From Symbiodinium sp. CCMP2592 (lineage: Eukaryota; Sar; Dinophyceae; Suessiales; Symbiodiniaceae): a DNA stretch of 64,000 bases. A program made the translations under genes and the position numbers. Of the stretch, positions 29,450 to 40,905 are shown piece by piece. The notes beneath the pieces were generated by a model that saw nothing but the letters and a program-made list of their open reading frames with translations, made no database searches and had not been told where the DNA came from. Every line of letters begins with the position of its first letter. Within the stretch, counting starts at the first letter, position 1. The DNA lies in assembly GCA_905221615.1 (NCBI GenBank), contig CAJNDT010003846.1, positions 562,001 to 626,000 on the forward strand, read 5' to 3'.

Positions 29450-29690
29450 CACTACACTTTCTTTTGGTGGGACAGGCCTCATCCACAGCAGTTGCTGCAC
29501 GGTTCCAGTGAGAACTGCAATACAGAAAAGTTGTTGGAAGAAAAGGTGGATGATAAGTCTAGAAGTAGTCAAGCAAAGTTGCAACGTCACTCACCTTGCT
29601 ATGCTCTGCAAAGTTGTGGAGTGGAAACAACCGAGCTCTTTGGTTTCTGATTTGGTTGCAGCTATTCATTCTTCCACGATGCTGCAGCCG
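28859..29690. repeat. Tandem duplication with 450-bp offset and CA-repeat expansion
   Basis: Sequence from 28859 (ACAAAAAAAGGTGGATTTG) is repeated from 29309 with few changes. Both copies contain a poly-CA tract that is longer in the second (near 29409-29448), the phrase CTTTCTTTTGGTGGGACAGG and an end near GATGCTGCAGCCG. No gene is supported; the open frames here arise from the CA/GT tract. Confidence 0.9.
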
Positions 29691-29699
29691 CCAACCACC

Positions 29700-30328
29700 T
29701 GTAGGTAGTTTAGACCTTTGCTTTGGTGCAAGACTTTGGTGCCTTGGCTCAAGACCGGAACTGCGTGGAGAGTGAAGCAAAACGAAGCCTTCTGTCCGAG
29801 TGTTGTGCTCTTGGGAGGGTTTTGCTTGGGCTCGTTGTGGTTTCGTTCTTTTTCGGCCGACGACAACAAGGCCGACGAAAGTAGCTCAGGAGAGGCTACC
29901 ACTTCCTCGAGTGATTGAGGAGCACAGGAGGCCTTGCTGTTGATTTTGACCGTGGCCTTGATTTGGTGCACGGCATAGAGACTTCATGACACGAGCTGAG
30001 TTTGGACCATGCTCAAAAGAGGATCTCATGTCACTCTGAATCGCCCGTCTTTGAAGTTCTTGTCACTGACAAGTGCACTGCTTCACGTACTGATTTGAGC
30101 GCTCAGGCTGTTGTTGGTTGCGCGTAACAACATTTTGCCGCTCCTGGCAGCGCATCAGGTTTCAGACCTTGGGAGGTTGAAGCAAAGGCCTGAGGGCGCT
30201 CAGCAGGGAAGCCAGAGGATACGAGTTTTCACGATCCCGACTTGATGACTGATCGGTTTTGGGATTCAATTCTTTAGTGCTTGTGCCATTGAGATTGGAT
30301 TTTCTTGGCGAGTCCACCACTTGAAACC
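29700..30328. other. No supported gene
   Basis: Sequence between the tandem duplication and the methyltransferase-like fragment. The phrase TTGGCTCAAG near 29747 matches the last ten bases of the spliced leader, but that is too short to interpret. Nothing else is seen. Confidence 0.4.
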
Positions 30329-30700
30329 ATGTCGCGGGCTGGGCACAAACGGCCAGCACCGGCCCCACTCAGGTCGGAAGCATGGCCCACATGTTTTCGA
30401 TGGTTGTCTGATGACAATAGAATTAAGGTTGATAAGGCAAATTCCTTGTTCCAACGATGTGTAGAAGCTGCATCCGCCTGTGCATCCGCAGGAAGCCCTG
30501 AGGATCTGGGTGCCACCAAGGACGGTGAGCGGCCGGCGTCATTTTGGCAGTTACCTCAGATGCGCGATTTGCAAGTTCAGCATAATGCTGCAACTTGGGC
30601 ATACTTCCGTTGTGAATCTTGGACCCCCACCGCTAAGCCCAGCCGCTTCCTTTCCAATTCCCAACAACTCAAGCATCAGCTTCCACCACACATTTGACAG
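30329..30700 (+). pseudogene. Methyltransferase-like fragment of a plus-strand retroelement
   Basis: The frame contains SPEDLGATKDGERPASFWQL, which resembles the (E)NPEDLG...PASIW region of methyltransferase-like domains found in dinoflagellate retroelement polyproteins, and a later KPSRFLSN. It lies upstream of, and in the same orientation as, the RT at 34.75-35.41 kb, so the two are probably parts of one element separated by the 1.816-kb tandem units. The resemblance is from pattern recognition only. Confidence 0.45.
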
Positions 30701-30774
30701 AGGGGGGCCACTCAAGCGAAGCCAAATTGCTTTGCTTGTTCGACCCCACAATTGGAGCCGCGTGTGCTGCAGTT

Positions 30775-31245
30775 GGTCCGCACCCAAAGTGGACATCGGC
30801 GGCACTGGTGGCCGAACAGGTGTTCCAGACACAGCAGCTAGAACACTTCCACCTTTGAGCTGCAGGCGGACTTTTCGGACAAATAGGATCTGGTCCAAAC
30901 AGGTAACTTTGATGCTTTCTTGGCACAGGTGCCTTCCAGAAGAACTCTTAACTTCTACCTTGCACAGGCGAGACCGAAGTCCGCTTCCAAGAAAAACAGA
31001 GTGTGCATCTTTCACTTGAGCTGAAAACATTCGAAGCAAAACGAAACGAGACAAAACGAGTGCGGTCACTAACCTGATTCAAAAGCACTTCTAACATTTG
31101 AGGCAGACCGAAAAACACCAAAGATCAAATGACACTTTTTCCAAACAGGCGCAGAATCCTGTCCGAAATCAGAAAATACACGGACCTGTGTTGCGGGGGG
31201 GTGGCACGGGTCTGTGTTGCGCGGAGATGTGGTGGAATTTGCTGA
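30775..31245 (-). repeat. Dispersed ~470-bp repeat, copy 1
   Basis: Same sequence as 32591-33061 (same orientation) and 63367-63843 (opposite orientation). One edge is at GCTGAGCAA..; the other is near GGTCCGCACCCAAAG. Boundaries are approximate. It may be a small non-autonomous element; no ORF is supported. Confidence 0.7.
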
Positions 31246-32590
31246 GCAACAAAGTCCCTTGAAGCGCCTGTTGCGATGTTGTCCGTCCGTGCTGAGGCGC
31301 AAGACCTCCGAAGGCCGAGGTTTGTGACAGCGGATGCAACCTGCGCAAAGAGACACGCAACCAAAAAAGCAATTCATTGGTCTTGATACCTTTTATTAAG
31401 ATGTAGCCACAATCATCTTCTAATCCAAGCATTGGAAAGAATGGTGTTTGCTTGCAAAAGTTTTAAAAAAAAAAACCGATTTGACGCTCGCACAGACTCA
31501 GAGAGCAAAAAGAAATTGAAGTAGAGGCGCAACTTCCGGCAGCGAAAAGTGCAGTTCGGACTGTTTGAGGGGACGCAACAGCCGTTCCAGCAACAGCAAA
31601 TGCAACCAGAAGCAAGGCAGAGGCAAGGAATGTTACAAATGGGTCTCTGCTAAAAGAGCAAAAAAAATCTGGCAAGAGCCAGGTGAGCCCATGTCGTGCA
31701 TGAGGGGTTTTGGAGTTAAGCACCGTGCACAAATTCCGAACCGTCAGCCGCACCTCTCGATACCATAACTCTACACAGCTCAAGAAGTCCTGTTCAGATC
31801 TGGTGGAGATGCCTTCCAGAAAATTCCGCCGCTCTTGTATGATCTGTTCCGGCCGACCTTCTCGATACCATAACTCTGCATGGCATGGCTTGATCTGCTC
31901 TGTTCAGAGATGCTAGAGTCACCTCTGGAAAAATTCCCTGTCTTTGTACGATCTCAAAGCTGCACAGTTATGGGGCTGTCGGGCGACCCCATTTTAAGGC
32001 CCGCAAAACACAAGCAATTCTGGCTTCGCCAGGTCGGCCCTCCACAGTTGCACTCCGCTGGCTGCAGCACCATTAAGGGCAAGCAACACAGCTGCTTTGG
32101 ACAAGTTCCGACCTTCCAAACGGTCCTCCACCAGACGCTCCCCAAAGTCAATACAATCAATGACATGCACAGCTGACGAGATTCAGCCGCTGTGGGTGCA
32201 GGAATCAAACTTGCGACCCCAAAAATGGGGCCGTCTCGCGGCCCCAGAAAAGGAGCCGCGAAATGCAGCCAACCTCCTTTAACATATTTTGACTGGCAAC
32301 TAGAGGACCCCAAAATCGGGGCCGCTTGGCGGCCCCTGTTTTGGGGTCGCGAATTTCGCATGTTGGGGCCCAAGCCAAGCCCGTGCATTCCACACACACT
32401 GCTACATCAAGGCGACCCGCCCACAGGCAGGCATCCAGTGTGGAAAAATCATTCTCCAAGAACAAGAATTTCCAACAGACAGCTTGCCTGTAGAAGTGAA
32501 AGACATGAGAGAACAGAGGGGGGCCACTCAAGCGAAGCCAAATTGCTTAGCTTGTTCGACCCCACAATTGGAGCCGCGTGTGCTGCAGTT

Positions 32591-33061
32591 GGTCCGCACC
32601 CAAAGTGGACATCGGCGGCACTGGTGGCCGAACAGGTGTTCCAGACACAGCAGCTAGAACACTTCCACCTTTGAGCTGCAGGCGGACTTTTCGGACAAAT
32701 AGGATCTGGTCCAAACAGGTAACTTTGATGCTTTCTTGGCACAGGTGCCTTCCAGAAGAACTCTTAACTTCTACCTTGCACAGGCGAGACCGAAGTCCGC
32801 TTCCAAGAAAAACAGAGTGTGCATCTTTCACTTGAGCTGAAAACATTCGAAGCAAAACGAAACGAGACAAAACGAGTGCGGTCACTAACCTGATTCAAAA
32901 GCACTTCTAACATTTGAGGCAGACCGAAAAACACCAAAGATCAAATGACACTTTTTCCAAACAGGCGCAGAATCCTGTCCGAAATCAGAAAATACACGGA
33001 CCTGTGTTGCGGGGGGGTGGCACGGGTCTGTGTTGCGCGGAGATGTGGTGGAATTTGCTGA
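32591..33061 (-). repeat. Dispersed ~470-bp repeat, copy 2
   Basis: Second copy, part of tandem unit 2 and therefore duplicated with it and not independently inserted. Confidence 0.7.
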
Positions 33062-34744
33062 GCAACAAAGTCCCTTGAAGCGCCTGTTGCGATGTTGTCC
33101 GTCCGTGCTGAGGCGCAAGACCTCCGAAGGCCGAGGTTTGTGACAGCGGATGCAACCTGCGCAAAGAGACACGCAACCAAAAAAGCAATTCATTGGTCTT
33201 GATACCTTTTATTAAGATGTAGCCACAATCATCTTCTAATCCAAGCATTGGAAAGAATGGTGTTTGCTTGCAAAAGTTTTTTTTAAAAAAAAAACCGATT
33301 TGACGCTCGCACAGACTCAGAGAGCAAAAAGAAATTGAAGTAGAGGCGCAACTTCCGGCAGCGAAAAGTGCAGTTCGGACTGTTTGAGGGGACGCAACAG
33401 CCGTTCCAGCAACAGCAAATGCAACCAGAAGCAAGGCAGAGGCAAGGAATGTTACAAATGGGTCTCTGCTAAAAGAGCAAAAAAAATCTGGCAAGAGCCA
33501 GGTGAGCCCATGTCGTGCATGAGGGGTTTTGGAGTTAAGCACCGTGCACAAATTCCGAACCGTCAGCCGCACCTCTCGATACCATAACTCTACACAGCTC
33601 AAGAAGTCCTGTTCAGATCTGGTGGAGATGCCTTCCAGAAAATTCCGCCGCTCTTGTATGATCTGTTCCGGCCGACCTTCTCGATACCATAACTCTGCAT
33701 GGCATGGCTTGATCTGCTCTGTTCAGAGATGCTAGAGTCACCTCTGGAAAAATTCCCTGTCTTTGTACGATCTCAAAGCTGCACAGTTATGGGGCTGTCG
33801 GGCGACCCCATTTTAAGGCCCGCAAAACACAAGCAATTCTGGCTTCGCCAGGTCGGCCCTCCACAGTTGCACTCCGCTGGCTGCAGCACCATTAAGGGCA
33901 AGCAACACAGCTGCTTTGGACAAGTTCCGACCTTCCAAACGGTCCTCCACCAGACGCCCCCCAAAGTCAATACAATCAATGACATGCACAACTGACGAGA
34001 TTCAGCCGCTGTAGGTGCAGGAATCAAACTTGCGACCCCAAAAATGGGGCCATCTCGCGGCCCCAGAAAAGAAGCCGCGAAATGCAGCCAACCTCCTTTA
34101 ACATATTTTGACTGGCAACTAGAGGACCCCAAAATCGGGGCCGCTTGGCGGCCTCTGTTTTGGGGTCGTGAATTTCGCATGTTGGGGCCCAAGCCAAGCA
34201 CGTGCATTCCACACACACTGCTACATCAAGGCGACCCGCCCACAGGCAGGCATCCAGTGTGGAAAAATCATTCTCCAAGAACAAGAATTTCCAACAGACA
34301 GCTTGCTGTAGAAGTGAAAGACATGAGAGAACAGAGGGGAGCCACTCAAGCGAAGCCCAATTGCTTAGCTTGTTCGACCCCTTTTTGAACAATCTCGAGT
34401 TGCCCTAATTATCTGTATCCGCAGCGCACTCTACGTCTAATTCCTTTCTGTCAACAGAGGCCGTCAAGTTCCGAAAATGTGAAGGGCCGCCAATGTTGCC
34501 AGCAGTTCTGAGCTTGATGCCATTGCGATTTACCCTGCTGGTCAAACAAGTACGGTGCTTCGCCTGGTGTCAAGCGCAACGAGAACCACCTAGAAGTCTT
34601 AGTGTCGTCACTTAGCTCCCAGCCGGCCAACAATCCGTCGGCGGACTTTGCGTCTGTCCTGAAACCTGCGACCTGGTGTTTAGGTTTGCTGCAACAATTC
34701 ACCTTAAAGGTGAATTCATCAAGCGTTCTTTCCAAGAAAAGGAG

Positions 34745-35411
34745 TGTCATGACGGTTTTTCGCTTGAAGCGCTTGCGATGTTGTCCGTCCGTGCTGACCT
34801 CCGAAGGCCGAGGTTTGTGACAGCGGATGCAACCTGCGCAAAGAGACACGCAACCAAAAAAGCAATTCATTGGTCTTGATACCTTTTATCAAGATGTTCT
34901 AAGCGATCGCGCGAGGCTGCCTTTTGGAATCTCAGCTGACGTCAGTGCGGCCCACCGTCTTGTCAAACAGAGGCGTCGAGACCACCCCTTGATGGCATGC
35001 AAAGCAGATTCTTCAAGCACCGTCGTTTGGGTTAACGTTGTAGGAACATTCGGGCTGTTGCTTCGTTTTTGGTGGAGCAGATTGTTCGGACTCGTGGGAA
35101 GGACAGTCGCCAGAACAATGCTTCAAGAATGGTTCCACTTCGTTGACGACATCCACGGCGTGTTCACTGGAGCACAGAAGCTTGGTGATGCGGTTTGTCT
35201 TGTGTCTTGCCTTAGGGACCTCTTTCTCCTTTAAGAAGTTTCAAGGAGGTTTTAAGGTTCCCTTCGTGGGTTTTGAGCTCGATTACCATACATGGCGAGT
35301 TGGAATGTCTGACTCTGGGGGAGCTTGGATCGTCTCGTGGATCAAAGACGCCAAGACCAAACGCTTCGTGGTCCAGGTCCGACTCTTTAGGGAGTTCCTT
35401 GGCCGACTAGG
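34745..35411 (+). pseudogene. Reverse transcriptase, part 1, target of the virus-like element
   Basis: Frames on the plus strand encode ISADVSAAHRLV (RT motif A with the catalytic Asp), VWVNVVGTFG, then WFHFVDDIHG (the YxDD equivalent), KFQGGFKVPFVGFELDYHTW and finally FREFLGRLG. A stop and a frame change near 34880 and a frame change near 35230 show decay. The gene is cut exactly after the codons for ...GRLG by the element at 35412 and continues at 63269 with the family-typical next residues. Confidence 0.82.
35405..35411. repeat. 7-bp target-site duplication, left
   Basis: GACTAGG, repeated at 63269-63275. Removal of the element and one copy restores CGA CTA GGG TTT in the RT frame. Polinton-type integrations usually give about 6 bp, so 7 is slightly long, and one base may match by chance. 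Confidence 0.88.
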
Positions 35412-36367
35412 CTCTCTCTGGGGAGGGTGTTCCAGCACTCCACTCTGTGATAGCTACAAGCCTGAGTTCGAGACATAGGTCAGAATTCGATACTTTGGAG
35501 CACTATGGATTCGCGGGCCTACGGCCCGCAGCTCTGACGATCTTAGGGGCTCTAAAGTCTTTGCAAAACGGGCTTTAGAGGAACTTTAAGGGCGCGCCTC
35601 TTGCCAGCAGCCGACGAGTGCTCACCGGCAGCTTGCGAACTGCTTACTGGCAACTTACGAGCACTCGCCAGCAGCTTTGCCGGCAACTCACGAGCTCCTT
35701 GCTCGCAACTCACGAACTCCTGGCTCGCAACTCACGAACTGCCTGCTCGCAACTCACGAGCTCCTTACTCGCAACTCACGAACTCCTGGCTCGCAACTCA
35801 CGAGCTCCTTACTCGCAACTCACGAACTCCTGGCTCGCAACTCACGAGCTCCTTACTCGCAACTCACGGACTCCTGGCTCGCAACTCACGAGCTCCTTGC
35901 TCGCAACTCACGAGCTCCTTGCTCGCAACTCACGAGCTCCTGGCTCGCAACTCACGAGCTGCCTGCTCGCAACTCACGAGCACTCGCCCGCTGCCTACGA
36001 GCAACTCACGAGCTCCTTGCTTGCAACTCACGAGCACTCGCCAAACCGCCTACGAGCAACTTGGCAGCTACTCGCACGCCCTCCGCGCCGAACAAGCGCG
36101 CGTAAGCGCGCGTCGCTCCCCAAACAGCTCCGGAGCGCGACAGTGCACCTCCGAGCAGCTCGCGAACCCTCCGCGTGCCCTCAAAGTGCTTCCGATGCCG
36201 CGCGCGCCCGTTTTGCAAGCACTTTAGAGCCCCTAAGATTGCGAGCCGTACGGCCTTCAGCCCTTAAAATCGACAGACCCTCCGAGTATCGAATTCTACC
36301 CTATGTCTCGAAACTAGCCTCGTAGCTACTACAGAGTGGAGTGCTGGAACACCCTCCCCAGAGAGAG
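35412..36367 (+). repeat. Left terminal unit (956 bp) with its own inverted ends
   Basis: The unit's two ends are imperfect inverted repeats of about 190 bp; the first ~37 bases are nearly perfect, and words such as GAATTCGATAC and TCTTAGGGGCTCTAAAGT recur in both arms. Its core is a 22-bp minisatellite with the consensus GCAACTCACGAGCTCCTTGC. A 957-bp copy at 62312-63268 has the same orientation, so the pair is direct, not inverted. The open frames across the minisatellite are not genes. Confidence 0.9.
35690..36020 (+). repeat. 22-bp minisatellite in the left terminal unit
   Basis: About 15 head-to-tail copies of a 22-bp unit, alternating CTCACGAGCTCCTT and CTCACGAACTCCTG forms. The same array is at about 62590-62920. 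Three reading frames stay open through it only because 22-bp periodicity cycles the same codons. Confidence 0.9.
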
Positions 36368-36515
36368 CGAAAAGCGCTTTTTCCTTGCTTCCTCCGGGTA
36401 CAAGCCAAAGGAATGACAAGAATGACAAGAATGACAAGCTCCAGCCGGCCGGCCGAAAAAAAAATAAATAATTAAATAATTAATTATGGCCTCGATGCCT
36501 GGAAGGTGGAAGTTC
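36368..36515. repeat. Inner terminal inverted repeat, left arm (~148 bp)
   Basis: Starts CGAAAAGCGCTTTTTCCTTG next to the left unit and matches, inverted, 62165-62311. It includes TGACAAGAATGACAAG, GGCCGGCCG and the AT-rich block ending in TTAATTATGGCCTCGATGCC. Together with the 956-bp unit it would make a terminal repeat of about 1.1 kb. Confidence 0.85.
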
Positions 36516-36650
36516 GTCAAGTTCACTTCGGAATTCGTGACGTTCGCTTCGAGTGAGAAGTTCGAGAATTAATTAATTATTTATTTTTCGGGCCGTTTCG
36601 AACTTTGTCATTCTTGTCATTCCTGTCATTTAGAGATGCTGGTCGCTAAG
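36402..36650. repeat. Palindromic AT-rich hairpin, copy 1
   Basis: Two arms, each with ATTAATTATTTAATTATTT-like sequence, a GC patch and CTTGTCATTCTTGTCATTCC, face each other. This copy overlaps the inner terminal repeat. Related hairpins occur at 40906-41140, three times in 53280-54200 and at 62025-62250, always between gene blocks of the element and never inside its genes. Confidence 0.85.
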
Positions 36651-37292
36651 GTTCATGCCGAATAAAACAAAGAGTCCGCCGCCGTCTATCCTATCCTACT
36701 CTACCCTAATGGGGCACGCTGAGCCGGGGCCTAGGGCCGATGATCCACCCTTGTGGGGAGAGGCTCTAGGTTGTGGCACGGCGGTCCCAGCGAGTGGAGG
36801 TGGTGCCTGACTGTTCAAGGCTCAATTGGCGGGTTATCAGTAACCGCCAGCCACCGATGAAGCTCGCGCCGGTCCGTGAGGCACCGGGGAGGCGTCCAAG
36901 GAATGGGGCGCCTCCGAAGCCTCTCCGCCCCCGCCAGGCCTGTGTGCCTGGGCGGGATACCCTCTCAGTCCCCCTCCGAGGGGGGCTGTCGGGGAACGGA
37001 ATGCTGCCCGTTTGCAGCATCTGTCGCCCCCAGTCGGGGCGTGTGGGGAACGAAACTATGCCCTTTTTTTTGCAGCTTTTTTCGACAAAAGAGCAAGGTC
37101 GGAATTCCGACCTTGCTCCCAACGACTCCCAACACTCACATTCAAGCCATTTGTTCATTAAAAAACGGGCCGGTGCCACACCTCGCCAGATTTGGCGAGA
37201 TGTGACACCGCCACAAAAAAAACCGCTCAATTTCATCAAAAAAACGGGCCACTGTCGCAACTCGTCAAATCTGCCGAATGACGGCAGTGCCG
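36651..37292. other. No supported gene; possible foreign insert
   Basis: About 640 bases between hairpin copy 1 and the end of the polymerase-helicase gene. Contains two related phrases around AAAAACGGGCC (near 37159 and 37242) and T-rich tracts. The 36773-37354 plus-strand frame shows no family and overlaps the helicase, so I do not call it a gene. Confidence 0.4.
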
Positions 37293-40200
37293 CTACAGGA
37301 CGCTCAAAAGCTCCGAATTGGTGGCCCGGGAGCACCCCATGTACAGATGCTTGAGCGTGAAGTGCGGGCTCTCCACGTCGTAGAGCCAAACCCTCCCTCT
37401 CAGGGTCAGCCCCTGAACCGAAGCATAGGTAATTGCGCTGCAGAGCCGAGTGTGCTTCAGCAACTCCGGGCCCGCAAAGCATTGCCCGCTCTCCAGGCGG
37501 ACGACGTCCCCCTCCACGGCTTCCACGGTCAGGAAGGTGCCCTTTTGCACTTTGCCACCGGCTCCGATCAAGCGCAATCCCGGCCAGACCCTCATGGTCT
37601 GCGGCGCATTCGTCGGCACCGCCCCGCGGGCCTCGTACCGCACCACCAGCGCATCGGCGGGCGCAAGCCGGCGGTTCTCCCGCTCGTTGATCTGCAATCG
37701 CTTCGCGTGGGAGATGACCAGGCTCACATCGGGCTCTCCCCGCCTCGGGAAGCGCCGCCGGGGCTTCGGGCAGTGGCACCTGCGCCGGCTCGTCGACTCG
37801 CAGCCAAGTCAGGAACTCGAAGATCCGCTCGTCGAAGCGCCAGCGCTCCGATAGCTCGTGGCGCCAGCCCCCCGCCAGATGGTGCAGCAGCTGGCTGTGT
37901 TTCAGTTCCTTGCACACCTCTGCACCTGCGAAGCTGTCCAGCACAGCGGGCAGCTGCCTAAAGTCTCCCAAAAGCAGGAACCGAATCTTCTTGTTCATGC
38001 TCAGGCACAGCCCACAGGGGAGTATCTAACTGAGTGAGCTCTTCGATGACCAGCCAGGTTGCGCTGCAGTGCCCGTTCCGCACATTGCGCCGCACCCAAT
38101 GGTCCGCCGTCTGCGCCCCCAGGCCCACGTTCTGCACCGCCGCATGGGTCTTCGTGATAATGTGCACCGTGTCCCCGTGCTCCCTCAGAGCCTCGACGAT
38201 CCTCTTGGCCAAATGCGTCTTGCCGGTCCCCGGGAAGCCCGTCAGCAGCAGGCTCTCGCCATCCAGGCAGTGGGTCACAGGGTCCTCCACCCGCCGCCAC
38301 GGCGGCTTCGCTCGGATCGGCTCCGCCTCCATGCTGGGCTCCCGATACTGGCCCTTCAGCCCGGTGACCTCCTCGTAGCGATACACAGGCGTGCCGTCCC
38401 GGTGCGACATCTTCAGCAACCGCTCCACGGCGGGCCGGTGCTTCTTGGGGACGTCCTGCATCACAAGACAATCGGTCTTGATGCATTTGAGGTACCGCCG
38501 GGGCTCCTCCGCCAGAGCCTGGCGAATGCGCGCCACCGCGACGTACTCGGCCCCCATGATGTAGTCATGCACCGGGCGATAGCTGCTGTTCGAGAGCAGC
38601 TCCGTCACGAAGACGTGGTCCCAGTGCGTCGCCCCGGCCGCATCCGTGAAGGTCTGGCGCCAGCTGCAGCCCTCGCCGTCTACTTGATGATTTGAAGTCT
38701 TCATACTGTAGACTAATTCTAGATTCCGAGCAAACAGACCCACGAGGCTGTTGATGGCCAGCTTCGCATAGTGCTCCTCGCCTTGTGGCCAGCCCTGTTC
38801 CATGCGCTGCAGGACCTGTTCCAGGCACTGCTGGTCGACGTGCGCTGTGGCGTCGAGGCTCCACTTGAAGTGCTGCCACTGGGCCATCCCCGCCTCCAGC
38901 ATGTAGGCGCACACTGGCTTGGCGTACCACCCTGGCCCCACGAAGGGCAGCCGGTCCAGCACGCCCTTGCGGTGGTCGCAGGGCAGGTCGACCCACATGA
39001 GGTCCGCCAGCTTGCCCTCCTCCGCGGGGACGATGCAGTCCAGCGGGCAGAAAACGGGCAGCGGGAAGCGAGCGTTGGCCAATCCGTTCTTTCGGCAGCG
39101 GCACACATCGATGCCCTGGCAGGGTCGGTCGAGATCCCACTTTTGGAGTTGGAACACCAGCGGCGGCAGCCTGGGCGAGGCCGCGTAGTTCTGGTACACA
39201 AACCGACAGAACCGGCTTTCCAGGGTGGTGCTGTGGTTGCCCTCCAGGCTCGTCTTGGTGCGATGACACTCCAGGCACAAAGCCTGCAGTTCCTGCTGCT
39301 GTCCGGAGAAGGACTGGGCCACGGGGATGACGTGATCGATCTCGAAAGTGCCCAGACCAATCGGTGCGCCGCACAGCTTGCACATCCCCTGCTGGCGGGC
39401 GAGCAGCTCCTCCCGGCGGCTCCGGGTGTCCTCGCGCTTGCCCTGCAGCAGGTGCAGGAAGACCTCCAGGCTGGCCCCGGCCAGGCGCTGTCCGCGATAG
39501 GGCACCCCCAGGCGCTCCGTCCACTGCTGCAGCACCTGCGCATCCTCGCACAGCTCACGGATGACACAGTCGGCTCCGCCGGGCACCCGCAGGCGCAGTG
39601 CAGACCACTCGCACAGGCCCCGCATGGAGACCTTGGGGTGGTGGCCCTCGGCCAGCAGCTGCGCTCGCACCCCGCGAAGGTCTTCGGAGTAGAAGTACCC
39701 TGATCTGACCTCTCCCTCCCAAGCCTGCCACTCCTTGAACTCCGGCACCGGGTTATCCCGCCTGAGCCTGCGAAAGCGCTGGCGCTGCTCGGACTCGTCG
39801 CAGCCGGCCACGGCCCGGGCGCTCCTGTAGAAGAAGGCGTGGCCGTTCCAAGAGGAAGGCTTTAGCTTTCTCCTCTTTTTGTGCTGGCTGGAAGCAGTCC
39901 AGCAGCCGGCCCCTGCAATCGACGTAGAACATGGGGGCATTGCGCCACACGCAAAAGGTGCGGATCTCTGCGGGGGAGACGCCCCGCTGCTGCCAGTTCC
40001 CGGGACAAATGGAGTTGAAGTCTTCCATGACCTCTTGGAGTGGGAGCTTCAGCAACTCCGCTATCTGTCTGGGCACACAGAGCATGTCCCGGCGCTCCTC
40101 AAAAGCGCTGGCCAGGATCTGGTCCCCAGCGAAGAGCTGGTAGCTGACCTCCCGCAGTGCCCCCAGCGGTTGGCGGAGGCGGATCTGGGTGTCCACTCGA

Positions 40201-40841
40201 TTGTCGATGACCTGCATGGAAGAAGAGCTATACGCCCACTCGTTGGTGGGGTGCAGGAAGTAGACCTCCCCGGAGATCATGTAGATGGGCTCGTCGGGCC
40301 CCGGCTGCCCCAGCTGCCGGAGCACGGAGTCCTTGACGTTGCGGGCGACCTGCGCCTCGCTCCAGGCGTCGTTCTGGCGGGACAGCCCCATCTCCAGAGC
40401 AGTCACCGGCAGGTAGTCATGGCGCTCGTAGGGGGTGCCGTTCCTGCGGCGGCCCCGGATGATCACGGGGACATGAGCCAGCCACTCCGTGAATTTGTCC
40501 TTGAAGAAGGCCTTGCCCAATTTGGTGACATGGTACTGGCCGTTGGCCTGGAGGGACCGCACGAGCTTTCGAGCGCCCCCCCTCGTCAAGATGAAATCAT
40601 TGGGTCCGTCCCTGATGAGAGGCTGAGATTCATCGAACTGGCGGCTCGGCGGGCGCCGGCCGGTGATGCTGTGGTAGAACTGCCCGGCTCGGGTCAGCTG
40701 ACCGTTGGGGCGACTCAGAAGTGCGGACTGAAGGCGGCTGTCCCTCAGAGGAAGAAGCTGCGAGCCTTGCGCTGAGATCCGTGGTCTGGCCCCAGCGTCG
40801 GCTGCACGTCGTATCGCTTCGCGTTGTTGCATCCACGACAT
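37293..40841 (-). pseudogene. Family-B DNA polymerase with HNH insert fused to Pif1-like helicase
   Basis: A gene of about 1,180 codons in four frame segments. Segment 1 (40841-~39890) holds the N-terminal region up to MFYVDCRGRLL. Segment 2 (39940-~38030) has WNGHAFFYR, an HNH nuclease (C-x2-C...EIDHVIPV...CLECHRTK, near 39220-39400), a motif-A-like GIDVCRCRKN, motif B KLAINSLVG (near 38740-38775), motif C-like IKTDCL (near 38463-38487), then the helicase Walker A GFPGTGKT (near 38212-38245) and LVIEELTQLD. Segment 3 has LLLGDFRQLPAV. Segment 4 (37727-37293) ends HLYMGCSRATNSELL. Frame changes occur near 39880, 38030 and 37740, so this copy is broken or carries assembly indels. Expected role: replication of the element, with unwinding by the Pif1/SF1 part. 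Motif A lacks the usual SLYP residues. Confidence 0.82.
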
Positions 40842-40905
40842 GATTTCTAGGAGCCCAGAAAAAAAAATTGACCCCCGAACGCACTGGACCTGCCAGGCAT
40901 CGCAG

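Larger units (their letters stand above)
30701..34385. repeat. 1.816-kb tandem duplication (two units plus a partial third)
   Basis: Unit 1 is 30701-32516 and unit 2 is 32517-34334, nearly identical. A third begins at 34335 and is lost after about 50 bases. Each unit contains a ~470-bp dispersed repeat (also at 63.37-63.84 kb, inverted), a piece of the RT gene ending at CTTGATACCTTTTATTAAGATG, a poly-A/T tract, and palindromes of the GACCCCAAAATCGGGGCC type (near 32220-32350 and 34035-34165). The small ORFs inside occur in both units and look like shadows. Confidence 0.92.

Noticed and set aside
29747-29756. TTGGCTCAAG as a relict spliced leader (also a reversed 11-base match near 60779)
   Set aside because: Ten or eleven matching bases without a nearby gene start can occur by chance in 64 kb of this composition.
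30551-31069. Minus-strand ORFs inside the ~470-bp repeat (also at 32547-32885 and, on plus, 63547-63849)
   Set aside because: Present in every copy only because the DNA repeat is; several frames are open and none resembles a known protein.
35601-36325. Three long plus-strand ORFs across the left terminal unit, and their twins at 62501-63225
   Set aside because: They are read-through of a 22-bp minisatellite in all frames; the repeated peptides differ only by frame. Not genes.
36773-37354. 193-codon plus-strand ORF left of the polymerase
   Set aside because: No family, contains poly-T/poly-A-driven codons, and overlaps the helicase end.
38771-39703. 310-codon plus-strand ORF opposite the polymerase
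   Set aside because: Antisense shadow of the HNH-polymerase region; no domain.
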